A stretch of DNA of 32,991 bases, from positions 1-32,991 of the IMG/VR virus record IMGVR_UViG_3300042691_004597; one strand, given 5' to 3'. Positions 1 to 5,269 of this stretch are shown here, piece after piece. This DNA is from a virus. Position 1 is the stretch's first letter, and each line of letters starts with the position of its first letter. The translations under genes were made by a program, and so were the position numbers. Below the pieces are notes generated by a model. That model saw nothing but the letters and a program-made list of their open reading frames with translations, was not told the DNA's origin and searched no databases.

Positions 1-69
1 CAACATCGATTTGCAGGCGTTGGCCATCGGTCAACTCGATGTATTCAATTGCCCATTGGTACAATGTCA
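1..69. repeat. Terminal direct repeat, left copy
   Basis: These 69 bases are identical to the last 69 bases of the window (32923-32991). Both copies lie inside one continuous reading frame when the ends are joined. This indicates an assembly overlap of a circular or circularly permuted molecule rather than a biological repeat, although a short packaged terminal redundancy cannot be excluded from sequence alone. Confidence 0.95.
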
Positions 70-676
70 ATTCGGAACCGGTCGCCATTTGTCCGGCCTC
101 GATGCCTGCGCAAAGTTTTTCGAATTGCTCCGGCGTCAAAATGCGTTTGGATGATTTCGGTGTTTCCACAACTTCCGCGGTTGTTTCTTCAATCACGGAT
201 TCCATTTCCTCCGGAACATACACCGGCGATTCGTAAATGTCCGGCGTGTACCATTTGACGCCGTTACTCATTGCCCTGGCAAACAACATGTTTTTCGGGA
301 AACGATCAATGTTTTTGGTTCCGGCCTTTTTTGCATCCTCAATGGTGAATGTGGATGTTCCCAATGATTTCAATCCGCCTGGTACCTTTTCACCGAATTC
401 GATTGAACAAACTTTGTCGGTGTGTTCCAAAACGCGATAGTCATATTTGCCGAATCCCTTCACCCTGGCTGCCATCAACCCGGCCCCAATGGTCGGTTTC
501 CCCTGGATGATATGGATTCCGGACATGGCCGCGAATGGACTGATTCCCATTTCTGCGCCTGCCATGATTTTCACAACGGCTTGTTGTGCTGATTTGATGT
601 CGCTGAACATTCCGGATTTGTGGAATGTTTCGCCGATTGTTAGCGCATCGGCTGCGCTTTTTACGATTTGATTCAT
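1..676 (-). CDS. recT: RecT-like single-strand annealing recombinase (5' part; continues across the circle junction)
   Basis: ATG at 676-674 opens a frame that runs off position 1 and continues at 32922 to a TGA at 32878-32876, giving a 240-residue protein when the circle is closed. Residues near the N-terminus read KSGMFSDIKSAQQAVVKI and then AAMSGIHIIQGKPTIGA. Later come STFTIEDAKKAGT and FPKNMLFARAMSNGVKWY. These match the pattern I know for RecT-family annealing proteins, which pair single strands during phage recombination and replication. The family length is usually 250-330, so this is short. Its stop overlaps the next start (ATGA), and it is followed by a nuclease and an SSB-like protein, a classic recombination neighbourhood. 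The family call rests on motif memory, not on a search. Confidence 0.78.
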   Translation of the reverse strand, partial: MNQIVKSAADALTIGETFHKSGMFSDIKSAQQAVVKIMAGAEMGISPFAAMSGIHIIQGKPTIGAGLMAARVKGFGKYDYRVLEHTDKVCSIEFGEKVPGGLKSLGTSTFTIEDAKKAGTKNIDRFPKNMLFARAMSNGVKWYTPDIYESPVYVPEEMESVIEETTAEVVETPKSSKRILTPEQFEKLCAGIEAGQMATGSELTLYQWAIEYIELTDGQRLQIDV

Positions 677-694
677 GTTGTGGGTTTTATATGA

Positions 695-856
695 TTAACG
701 AAATAATGACGGGATGATTAATAATTTCACGGCCTTTGTAAGTGATCCGTATTTTTTGACGATGGCCGCTTTGTCGTCATCTCGAAGGTATGCGCTGACC
801 AACTTCACGCGTTGATCAACCGGGATTTTCTTTCGACCTGGTTTCATTTTTTCCAT
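695..856 (-). CDS. Small basic protein, first gene of the replication operon
   Basis: A 53-residue frame begins MEKMKPGRKKIPVDQRVKL and contains KAAIVKKYGSLTKAVKLLI. It is lysine and arginine rich with a C-terminal amphipathic helix. This resembles tiny DNA-binding-like proteins common in Bacteroidetes phages, but I cannot assign a family. Its start is about 23 bases downstream of a minus-strand TAnnTTTG element (879-886), so it would be the first gene of the leftward operon. It lies 18 bases ahead of the RecT-like gene. A regulatory role is possible but only inferred from charge and position. Confidence 0.6.
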   Translation of the reverse strand: MEKMKPGRKKIPVDQRVKLVSAYLRDDDKAAIVKKYGSLTKAVKLLIIPSLFR

Positions 857-878
857 TTGATTGTGTTTTGATTTGATG

Positions 879-886
879 CAAATATA
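879..886 (-). promoter_or_regulatory. Bacteroidetes-type -7 element for the replication operon
   Basis: The minus strand reads TATATTTG, matching TAnnTTTG, about 23 bases before the 53-residue gene start. The -33 region is AT-rich but has no clear TTTG, so strength is uncertain. It is divergent from the plus-strand promoter at 932-963, and the two share a 125-bp AT-rich intergenic region. Confidence 0.5.
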
Positions 887-931
887 GGTAAAAACGGAAT
901 AAAAAAATAAAATAAAAAATATTTTTAAAAA

Positions 932-963
932 TGTTTCGTGATATTGTTTTTTCCTTATCTTTG
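932..963 (+). promoter_or_regulatory. Bacteroidetes-type promoter of the plus-strand small-gene operon
   Basis: TATCTTTG at 956-963 fits the -7 consensus TAnnTTTG. A TGTTTC stretch at 932-937 lies near the -33 position with a spacer of 18-19 bases. Transcription would start near 968, leaving a leader of only about 14 bases before the ATG at 982. Confidence 0.55.
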
Positions 964-981
964 AAATCTAAACCACAACAC

Positions 982-1281
982 ATGAACACAACAAATTTGA
1001 GATTCAAAAACAGAAAAGACATGATCCCGGATGTAATTGAAGGCCAATCTTTTATTGAATATATTAAATCAAACAATGGCGGCGAATATATCGCCTACGG
1101 ATATATCGGTATTGCCGGGAAAAAAACCCATAAGTTCACGGCGTCTTATATTAATATCAATGGCGAAAATGTCATAATATCTTTGTCAAGTGCTTGCGGA
1201 TCACAATCATATAAAAGTGGATTGTCGTCTAATTTGGAAATGGCAAATGATCAAGTGACTTGCAAAAAATGCTGCAAATAA
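982..1281 (+). CDS. Small Cys-rich protein, first gene of the plus-strand operon
   Basis: This is a 99-residue protein starting MNTTNLRFKNRKDM. The open frame extends upstream to 931, but an in-frame ATG at 982 sits just after a promoter motif, and the upstream part would overlap that promoter, so 982 is preferred. The C-terminal half holds SSACGSQSY and ends QVTCKKCCK, a four-Cys arrangement of the kind that binds zinc. Similar small proteins ending in VTCxKC occur in Bacteroidetes mobile elements. The function is unknown. Confidence 0.7.
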   Translation: MNTTNLRFKNRKDMIPDVIEGQSFIEYIKSNNGGEYIAYGYIGIAGKKTHKFTASYININGENVIISLSSACGSQSYKSGLSSNLEMANDQVTCKKCCK

Positions 1282-1288
1282 ATAACCA

Positions 1289-1307
1289 GGGCCGGAACAC
1301 CCGGCCC
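1289..1307 (+). terminator. Weak hairpin after the first plus-strand gene
   Basis: GGGCCGG (1289-1295) pairs with CCGGCCC (1301-1307) around a five-base loop, eight bases after the stop codon. Only CATTTTC follows instead of a real T-tract, so it is more likely an attenuator or RNA-end stabiliser than a strong terminator. Genes downstream would otherwise lack a promoter. Confidence 0.4.
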
Positions 1308-1332
1308 CATTTTCAACCCTCAAAATCAATTT

Positions 1333-1419
1333 ATGAAACCAAAAACAATTCTCACATGGATGTTCATTTTAACTCTGCTTTGGATCGTTGGACAACTCCA
1401 GGATCAGTTTTGCCGGTAA
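1333..1419 (+). CDS. Tiny single-pass membrane peptide
   Basis: A 28-residue frame starts MKPKTILTWMFILTLLWIV and ends QLQDQFCR. Residues 5-20 form one hydrophobic helix after a basic N-terminus, predicting N-in topology. It lies 51 bases after the preceding gene. There is no family recognition. Two further membrane peptides occur in the same operon (2340-2429 and 2426-2548), which raises the chance that it is real. Confidence 0.5.
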   Translation: MKPKTILTWMFILTLLWIVGQLQDQFCR

Positions 1420-1439
1420 CGCCGTACGAACAATGGCAA

Positions 1440-1556
1440 ATGGAACGATTCGGAAATTTCATCCGTGAATCGAATCCCATCCCCCAGGAACCAAGAAAAA
1501 CATTTTTTGAATACCAAATTGAAATCTTTGAACATGATGAAATATATAATCAATAA
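1440..1556 (+). CDS. Possible small acidic protein
   Basis: From ATG 1440 the frame gives 38 residues beginning MERFGNFIRESNPIPQ and ending EHDEIYNQ. The frame is open much further upstream (to 1260), but that part overlaps the preceding membrane peptide in another frame. Its end overlaps the next gene's start at 1534 by 23 bases, in keeping with the compact operon. No family is recognised and the start is uncertain. Confidence 0.4.
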   Translation: MERFGNFIRESNPIPQEPRKTFFEYQIEIFEHDEIYNQ

Positions 1557-1749
1557 AACCGGGCCGATATTGTTTCCGTCCGATGTTCCACATGAAACAT
1601 TCGCCCCGGTTGTTGGCGAATTTATATCCTCCGGGTTTTGCGTGTTTTGGTTCAGCAATGAATCGAACCGCTTTGAATGCTTTACATTGCCGGAAATCAC
1701 CGCAACGCCTCAAGATAGCGAAATCATTGAAAAATTTTTAAATGGCTAA
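1534..1749 (+). CDS. Conserved-type small phage protein, unknown function
   Basis: A 71-residue protein starts MMKYIINKTGPILFPSDVPH, with AGFCVFWF-like hydrophobic and aromatic content in the middle and QDSEIIEKFLNG at the end. The ILFPS..PH start and the SSGF segment recall small proteins I have seen in Bacteroidetes mobile elements, which have no known role. Either of two adjacent ATGs (1534 or 1537) could start it. Its stop overlaps the next start at 1742. Confidence 0.6.
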   Translation: MMKYIINKTGPILFPSDVPHETFAPVVGEFISSGFCVFWFSNESNRFECFTLPEITATPQDSEIIEKFLNG

Positions 1750-1858
1750 AATCATAGCAATGTGGATTCGGTGCCGTTTGTGCCGATCCATCTACACAAT
1801 CACAACCTTAAATCAATCAACATGTCCGAAATGCTTTTGCCTAAATGGCCCGAAATGA
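1742..1858 (+). CDS. Tiny zinc-ribbon-like peptide
   Basis: A 38-residue frame, MAKIIAMWIRCRLCRSIYT, then STCPKCFCLNGPK. CRLC and CPKC are two CxxC knuckles 14 residues apart, a plausible zinc ribbon. It overlaps the preceding stop by 8 bases. Its TGA overlaps the next ATG as ATGA (1855-1858), which supports genuine translation and fixes the next gene's start. Confidence 0.55.
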   Translation: MAKIIAMWIRCRLCRSIYTITTLNQSTCPKCFCLNGPK

Positions 1859-2022
1859 ACACAATTGAACGCCACCGATTGCTCGGTGAATTGATAGACG
1901 CCATGATATATTCCGGCGCGGCGGTTGCCGTTGTCAAGGATTGCGTTGAAGCATTCCGCGCCGCCGGTTATATTAAATCCATAATTTTACCGGACAATCA
2001 AACGCTTGAAAATGGTATCTAA
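1855..2022 (+). CDS. Small hypothetical protein
   Basis: A 55-residue protein starting MNTIERHRLLGELIDAMI. An earlier in-frame ATG at 1822 exists, but the ATGA junction with the zinc-ribbon peptide favours 1855. The body is predicted helical, with one Cys in VVKDCVEAF. No family is recognised. The next gene starts inside its last codons at 2012. Confidence 0.55.
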   Translation: MNTIERHRLLGELIDAMIYSGAAVAVVKDCVEAFRAAGYIKSIILPDNQTLENGI

Positions 2023-2353
2023 TTTCATCACCTCAATTCATCACCTGCGCATTTGCGCTGAATACATGGACGACATCGTCCGCCAGGCTCCAGGCTCCAG
2101 GGCCGCCGTTTTGTTCGAAGGCTATTCCAAAAAAATCAAATGGATCCTCCGCGACATTTCAACATATCCGTATTTCAATGATGAAATCCGGGATGGCATC
2201 AAAACGGAAATTGCATCCGATCCGCTGACATATCGCGCCATCATGGAACGGATTTCCCTCCTGGCTCCGGCTCAACGGGATTTGTTGGAATTGGTTATTG
2301 ATGATCTTATCGATGGGAAACAAATCAAAATCGAGGTCGATGAACAATCGTAA
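2012..2353 (+). CDS. Small hypothetical protein, helical and acidic at the C-terminus
   Basis: A 113-residue protein starting MVSNFITSIHHLRICAEYM. A TTG at 2006 could extend it by two codons. It has a largely helical sequence with an acidic tail (ELVIDDLIDGKQIKIEVDEQS region). It overlaps the previous gene by 11 bases and the next by 14. No domain is recognised. Confidence 0.6.
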   Translation: MVSNFITSIHHLRICAEYMDDIVRQAPGSRAAVLFEGYSKKIKWILRDISTYPYFNDEIRDGIKTEIASDPLTYRAIMERISLLAPAQRDLLELVIDDLIDGKQIKIEVDEQS

Positions 2354-2429
2354 TTTTCAACATGGTTTTGTTGCCGGGTTCCTGGCTGCCATGATCGCAA
2401 TTTTCATAATCGGAATATTCACAACATGA
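2340..2429 (+). CDS. Tiny single-pass membrane peptide
   Basis: A 29-residue frame, MNNRNFQHGFVAGFLAAMIA, followed by IFIIGIFTT. Residues 9-28 form one uninterrupted hydrophobic helix. It overlaps the previous gene by 14 bases and the next by 4 (ATGA). No family is assigned. The tight junctions on both sides are the main evidence. Confidence 0.55.
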   Translation: MNNRNFQHGFVAGFLAAMIAIFIIGIFTT

Positions 2430-2548
2430 AAAAAAACATTGAATTCATCATTGATTTGATTTTCTTTTTTACGATTTCGGTTCCGTTGGCCGTTTGTTTC
2501 TACATCGCAAATGAATTATATTTCCTCATGAAAAAACCATTCAAATGA
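2426..2548 (+). CDS. Small membrane protein
   Basis: A 40-residue frame starting MKKNIEFIIDLIFFFTISVP, with a membrane helix over about residues 8-28 and a basic tail ending MKKPFK. The start is in an ATGA overlap with the preceding membrane peptide, and the stop is in an ATGA overlap with the next gene. The function is unknown. The adjacent pair of membrane peptides could be membrane-active or superinfection-exclusion factors, but nothing in the sequence proves it. Confidence 0.55.
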   Translation: MKKNIEFIIDLIFFFTISVPLAVCFYIANELYFLMKKPFK

Positions 2549-2754
2549 TCACAACTCATTCAATCACCGAATACATCGAAAAAAACGAACGCAGGAAAAA
2601 TGTTCGTTGGCGCATCCAGGGCGGAAAATGGTTTTTTGAAATGTTCCCAGGATTTTGGCAACATGAACAATCGTTTGATCGGTTTTTCCCGAAATACGAA
2701 TTCGAACGTTTCAACGACAAAGGATTGAACCCGGACAAAACGCGTATCGTATGA
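2545..2754 (+). CDS. Small aromatic-rich protein
   Basis: A 69-residue protein starting MITTHSITEYIEKNERRKNV. The middle is rich in W and F (GGKWFFEMFPGFW), suggesting a small compact fold. ATGA overlaps occur at both ends. There is no recognised family. Confidence 0.6.
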   Translation: MITTHSITEYIEKNERRKNVRWRIQGGKWFFEMFPGFWQHEQSFDRFFPKYEFERFNDKGLNPDKTRIV

Positions 2755-2963
2755 AAAAGTATGTTTTAAAATGCCGGACATTTTCCGGAAATATTTTGTT
2801 TTTTTGCCATCAATACGTTGCCGGTACCAAACAAAACGTGTTCGTTTCACAATTGAATCATTCGTTGTTTTACCTGGAAAACCAAATCGGCCCTGCTGAA
2901 CTCGAATTGATCCGAATAATGTCAACCCATCAAATCAAATCGTATGTCATTGAAATTTTGTAA
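2751..2963 (+). CDS. Small hypothetical protein
   Basis: A 70-residue protein starting MKKYVLKCRTFSGNILFF. It is moderately hydrophobic without a clear membrane helix. It begins in an ATGA overlap and overlaps the next gene by 20 bases. No family is recognised. Confidence 0.55.
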   Translation: MKKYVLKCRTFSGNILFFCHQYVAGTKQNVFVSQLNHSLFYLENQIGPAELELIRIMSTHQIKSYVIEIL

Positions 2964-3114
2964 ATATTGCAAGGAAACGAAATCGCGTGATGAATTCCCA
3001 TCCAACCCCATGATGAACGACCTCCGGGAAAATAAATGTAAAAAATGCCGGGCCGCCTATGACAAAATGAAACGGGCGAAACGCAAAGATTCAACGAACA
3101 TTTCCCATTTTTAG
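2944..3114 (+). CDS. Zinc-ribbon protein, last gene of the plus-strand operon
   Basis: A 56-residue protein, MSLKFCKYCKETKSRDEFPS, then NKCKKCRAAYDKMKRAKR. The spacing FCKYC...KCKKC with a basic tail matches the zinc-finger segment that often precedes HNH nuclease domains in phages, but no HNH domain follows. It may be a stand-alone nucleic-acid-binding module. Its TAG (3112-3114) overlaps the convergent stop of the M15 peptidase gene. Confidence 0.7.
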   Translation: MSLKFCKYCKETKSRDEFPSNPMMNDLRENKCKKCRAAYDKMKRAKRKDSTNISHF

Positions 3115-3575
3115 TATTTTGAATAAATCGTTTTCCCGTTGATCCTGGCCGCCCTCAATATTTGTTTGCGCTGCGTTCCGTTTGTTTCATATGAAACATG
3201 AACCCAATCCGGATTTTCCGGCGTTCCAAATTCAAATATCAATTGGTCGAAATTTAGGTTGTCTTTGATGTAATCAAAAACCATTCGATTGGTAACGCCG
3301 TGTGGCGTTCCGTCCATGTCAATGTCGATTGCCTCACCGCTGCAATGCTGCGATGTGGCGGAACCTCCAATGGCTGCGTTCAATTCCTTTGACCGGTACC
3401 CGGATGAAATGATGATCGGACAACGAAAATGAACCCGTATTGGTTCAAATATCTTTTCGGCCAACACCTTAAAATTGGCGATGTGTTCCGCCGTTGGCAT
3501 GTTTGAAATTCCTTTTCGTTTTGCTGATTCCGACCGGACAACCTCCGACAAATCCAAATGTTCCGATAATTTCAT
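3111..3575 (-). CDS. Endolysin, M15 family peptidase
   Basis: This 154-residue protein matches the peptidase M15A pattern: SSGYRSKELN at about 57-66, SQHCSGEAIDI with H77 and D84, FDQLIFEFG around E115, and PDWVHVSY with H126. The two histidines and the aspartate are the expected zinc ligands. Such enzymes cut peptide cross-links in peptidoglycan and serve as phage endolysins. There is no signal peptide, so export would rely on a holin. It is the last gene of the leftward lysis cassette. Its start lies in an ATGA overlap with a 22-codon frame, and its stop overlaps the convergent zinc-ribbon gene by three bases. Confidence 0.88.
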   Translation of the reverse strand: MKLSEHLDLSEVVRSESAKRKGISNMPTAEHIANFKVLAEKIFEPIRVHFRCPIIISSGYRSKELNAAIGGSATSQHCSGEAIDIDMDGTPHGVTNRMVFDYIKDNLNFDQLIFEFGTPENPDWVHVSYETNGTQRKQILRAARINGKTIYSKY

Positions 3576-3640
3576 CGCTTATAAATGTTTTTGATTAATA
3601 CCTCATTGATTCGGTTCAACAATTCAAAAATCCGTTTCAT
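3572..3640 (-). CDS. 22-residue amphipathic peptide bridging two lysis genes
   Basis: The frame reads MKRIFELLNRINEVLIKNIY followed by KR and TGA. Its ATG overlaps the stop of the upstream lipoprotein/membrane gene (ATGA), and its TGA overlaps the endolysin ATG in the same way. The sequence has a hydrophobic face flanked by basic residues. It may be a small membrane-interacting peptide or only a translational bridge that couples endolysin synthesis to the upstream gene. It is too short for any homology judgement. Confidence 0.5.
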   Translation of the reverse strand: MKRIFELLNRINEVLIKNIYKR

Positions 3641-4128
3641 TTCTTGTATCTTAAATATGCCAGGAATGCAATCGCCACGGCGACCAGGATAAGCCAAAAA
3701 CCGCGCTTTTGCGCCTTGCCTTGCCATTCCATCGTTTGCAACTTTTGGGCCGCCAATTCGCCCTGGATTAAGTTCAAACGCGCATTGTCCACAACAACCG
3801 ATTTGATGGTGTCATGGATGGTGATTGATTTTATAATATCCCGGTATTTTAATCGCGTCAAATATGTTGTGTCGTTCCTGGTTTCAACCTGGATCGTTGT
3901 GTCGTTTTGGATCAAGGTGTCCACCTGGATGGTTGTGTCCGATTTTACGATGAATGTTGTGTCGTTTGCGCAATACCCACCGGCAACGACAACCTTTGCC
4001 ACGGCATCCAATTTGTTTTGATCGCGCAACACTTGTTTCACCGGATTACATGAGGCCAACCACAACAACAAAAACAATGCAATCAACGCCACCAAAATGA
4101 TGTTGACGGGATCAATCTTTATTTTCAT
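3637..4128 (-). CDS. Lipoprotein with C-terminal membrane helix, candidate unimolecular spanin
   Basis: This 163-residue protein has an N-terminal hydrophobic signal ending in a lipobox (LLLWLASC, Cys27). A Thr/Asp-rich middle of probable beta strands follows (repeated DTTIQV), with a second hydrophobic helix near the C-terminus (GFWLILVAVAIAFLAYLR). Lipid anchor at one end and inner-membrane helix at the other is the architecture of u-spanins such as T1 gp11, which fuse inner and outer membranes at lysis. It overlaps the holin candidate upstream by 17 bases and sits before the endolysin. The spanin role is inferred from topology and context, not homology. Confidence 0.62.
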   Translation of the reverse strand: MKIKIDPVNIILVALIALFLLLWLASCNPVKQVLRDQNKLDAVAKVVVAGGYCANDTTFIVKSDTTIQVDTLIQNDTTIQVETRNDTTYLTRLKYRDIIKSITIHDTIKSVVVDNARLNLIQGELAAQKLQTMEWQGKAQKRGFWLILVAVAIAFLAYLRYKK

Positions 4129-4354
4129 CGTTTGGTTTTTTGAATATCTTTTCCGCCGATGTTAATCCCAACGCCGCAAATGCCAGGGATGCCACCGAAT
4201 ATACCAGGGCCTCCGATGGATCGGTGTTTTCAGTATGGTTTGCGTATAATGTCCAACAAAGGAAACCGGCGCACATCACCCCAACCAAACGTTTCGAACT
4301 TGCCTGGCCATTTTCTGCAACGAATCCGGCGAAAAAATTAATTGCCTTTTTCAT
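4112..4354 (-). CDS. Holin-like small membrane protein
   Basis: From ATG 4354 the protein has 80 residues, starting MKKAINFFAGFVAENGQASS. The frame can extend to a TTG at 4369. Two hydrophobic segments (LVGVMCAGFLCWTLYA and VYSVASLAFAALGL) are joined by a short polar loop, and the tail is charged (KKPNDENKD). The two-helix layout and the NGQASSKR segment resemble small holin-like proteins next to endolysins in Bacteroidetes phages. It overlaps genes on both sides within the lysis cassette. Confidence 0.65.
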   Translation of the reverse strand: MKKAINFFAGFVAENGQASSKRLVGVMCAGFLCWTLYANHTENTDPSEALVYSVASLAFAALGLTSAEKIFKKPNDENKD

Positions 4355-4685
4355 ATTCGGTTGAATCAATTGATTGAATGGAATCGGTTGTCACTCGTTT
4401 CCGGCCCCAAAAATTGGTTTTTTCTTTTATGATGATCGTGTCATGAATGATGATCGTTTTCACAACCTTTGCCGAATCCCTCAACAATTTAAACGCGCGC
4501 AAATCCGCGGCGTTTTTTTGTTCCTTGATGTGGATCACATGATCAACTTTTGGAATCAACGTTTGAATTGTGTCGGTTCGTTCAATTGACATTTGCAATA
4601 TTGAATCGTATTCATCAACGATAATCGTTGATTGTTTGCCTTTTGAACAACTCAACAAAAACAATATTGCAAAAATGTATCTCAT
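4338..4685 (-). CDS. Small lipoprotein, candidate outer spanin
   Basis: A 115-residue protein with a short signal and lipobox at the start (MRYIFAILFLLSCSKGK; Cys13). The remainder is polar, with KTIIIHDTIIIKEK-type beta-prone stretches and no second membrane helix. An o-spanin is a lipoprotein anchored in the outer membrane. Here the upstream overlapping gene (4682-4945) has the shape of an i-spanin, so the two could form a pair. The HDTI motif is shared with the lipoprotein at 3637-4128 (ITIHDTIKS), suggesting the two lipoproteins are related or interact. Confidence 0.58.
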   Translation of the reverse strand: MRYIFAILFLLSCSKGKQSTIIVDEYDSILQMSIERTDTIQTLIPKVDHVIHIKEQKNAADLRAFKLLRDSAKVVKTIIIHDTIIIKEKTNFWGRKRVTTDSIQSIDSTEYEKGN

Positions 4686-4945
4686 TTGATGGCCCCCAAT
4701 TCACGCAATGTCAAAAGTTTTGCCGTTGTGGCTGCTAACATTGAATCCGATCGTTTTAACTGCATGCTCAACGCATCGATTTTGATTTCAAGGTTTTCAA
4801 TTTTCTGCCCCTGCTTTTCGATTTGTTCCGTGTACTGCAATTTTTGGTCAACGTACAAATACCCAATGGCAAACAACGTAATGAATAAAAATCCCTTTAC
4901 CGGATCTTTACTGAATTGCTCAAAGGTGATCGGACTTGCTTTCAT
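4682..4945 (-). CDS. Membrane-anchored coiled-coil protein, candidate inner spanin
   Basis: An 87-residue protein with one membrane helix at about residues 17-32 (VKGFLFITLFAIGYLYV). A long charged coiled coil (KQGQKIENLEIKIDALSMQL) occupies the rest. A single N-terminal anchor followed by a periplasmic coiled coil is typical of i-spanins. It overlaps the next gene, a lipoprotein, by four bases (ATGA), the usual arrangement of spanin pairs. A simple structural coiled-coil role is the alternative. Confidence 0.55.
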   Translation of the reverse strand: MKASPITFEQFSKDPVKGFLFITLFAIGYLYVDQKLQYTEQIEKQGQKIENLEIKIDALSMQLKRSDSMLAATTAKLLTLRELGAIK

Positions 4946-5057
4946 CCTGGTTCATTTTTTTTAAAATTTCGTCATTCAGTTTTTTCAATTCCCTTTGCAT
5001 CAACTCGATCCTGGCGATCAAATCGTATGCACGGGCCTTCATTTCCATCAATTCCAT
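4920..5057 (-). CDS. Small coiled-coil protein
   Basis: A 45-residue frame starting MELMEMKARAYDLIARIEL, with heptad-like spacing through LMQRELKKLNDEILKK. It starts 2 bases before the stop of the previous gene and overlaps the next start by 26 bases. Similar tiny coiled-coil proteins occur next to fibre and lysis genes. No function is assigned. Confidence 0.55.
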   Translation of the reverse strand: MELMEMKARAYDLIARIELMQRELKKLNDEILKKMNQDESKSDHL

Positions 5058-5058
5058 G

Positions 5059-5268
5059 TTATTGTTTTATGGTTACCGGTTGCACAAAAAACGATGTGTT
5101 GATGTATTCCTCCAAATCGATTTCCGTTTCCGCGTCAACCAATGTGGCAAATAAATGCGCATTGTTGAAATTAGGCGTCCAACGATCCGACAATGGTTTT
5201 GAATGATCTTCGGTATAAAACAAATCATTCGTTGCGTCACGGATTATGTATTTTGTAATTGTTGCCAT
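5059..5268 (-). CDS. Small hypothetical protein after the fibre gene
   Basis: A 69-residue protein starting MATITKYIIRDATNDLFYTE. It is one base past the fibre gene stop and one base before the next start. It is of mixed alpha/beta character with no known domain. A virion accessory or fibre chaperone role would be a guess from position. Confidence 0.6.
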   Translation of the reverse strand: MATITKYIIRDATNDLFYTEDHSKPLSDRWTPNFNNAHLFATLVDAETEIDLEEYINTSFFVQPVTIKQ

Positions 5269-5269
5269 G

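Noticed and set aside
1-69. Terminal repeat as an attachment site or inverted terminal repeat
   Set aside because: Direct orientation, inside one gene, and no integrase gene anywhere in the window.
1404-1713. Minus-strand frames opposite the small plus-strand genes
   Set aside because: They conflict with the chain of overlapping plus-strand genes and have no recognisable features.
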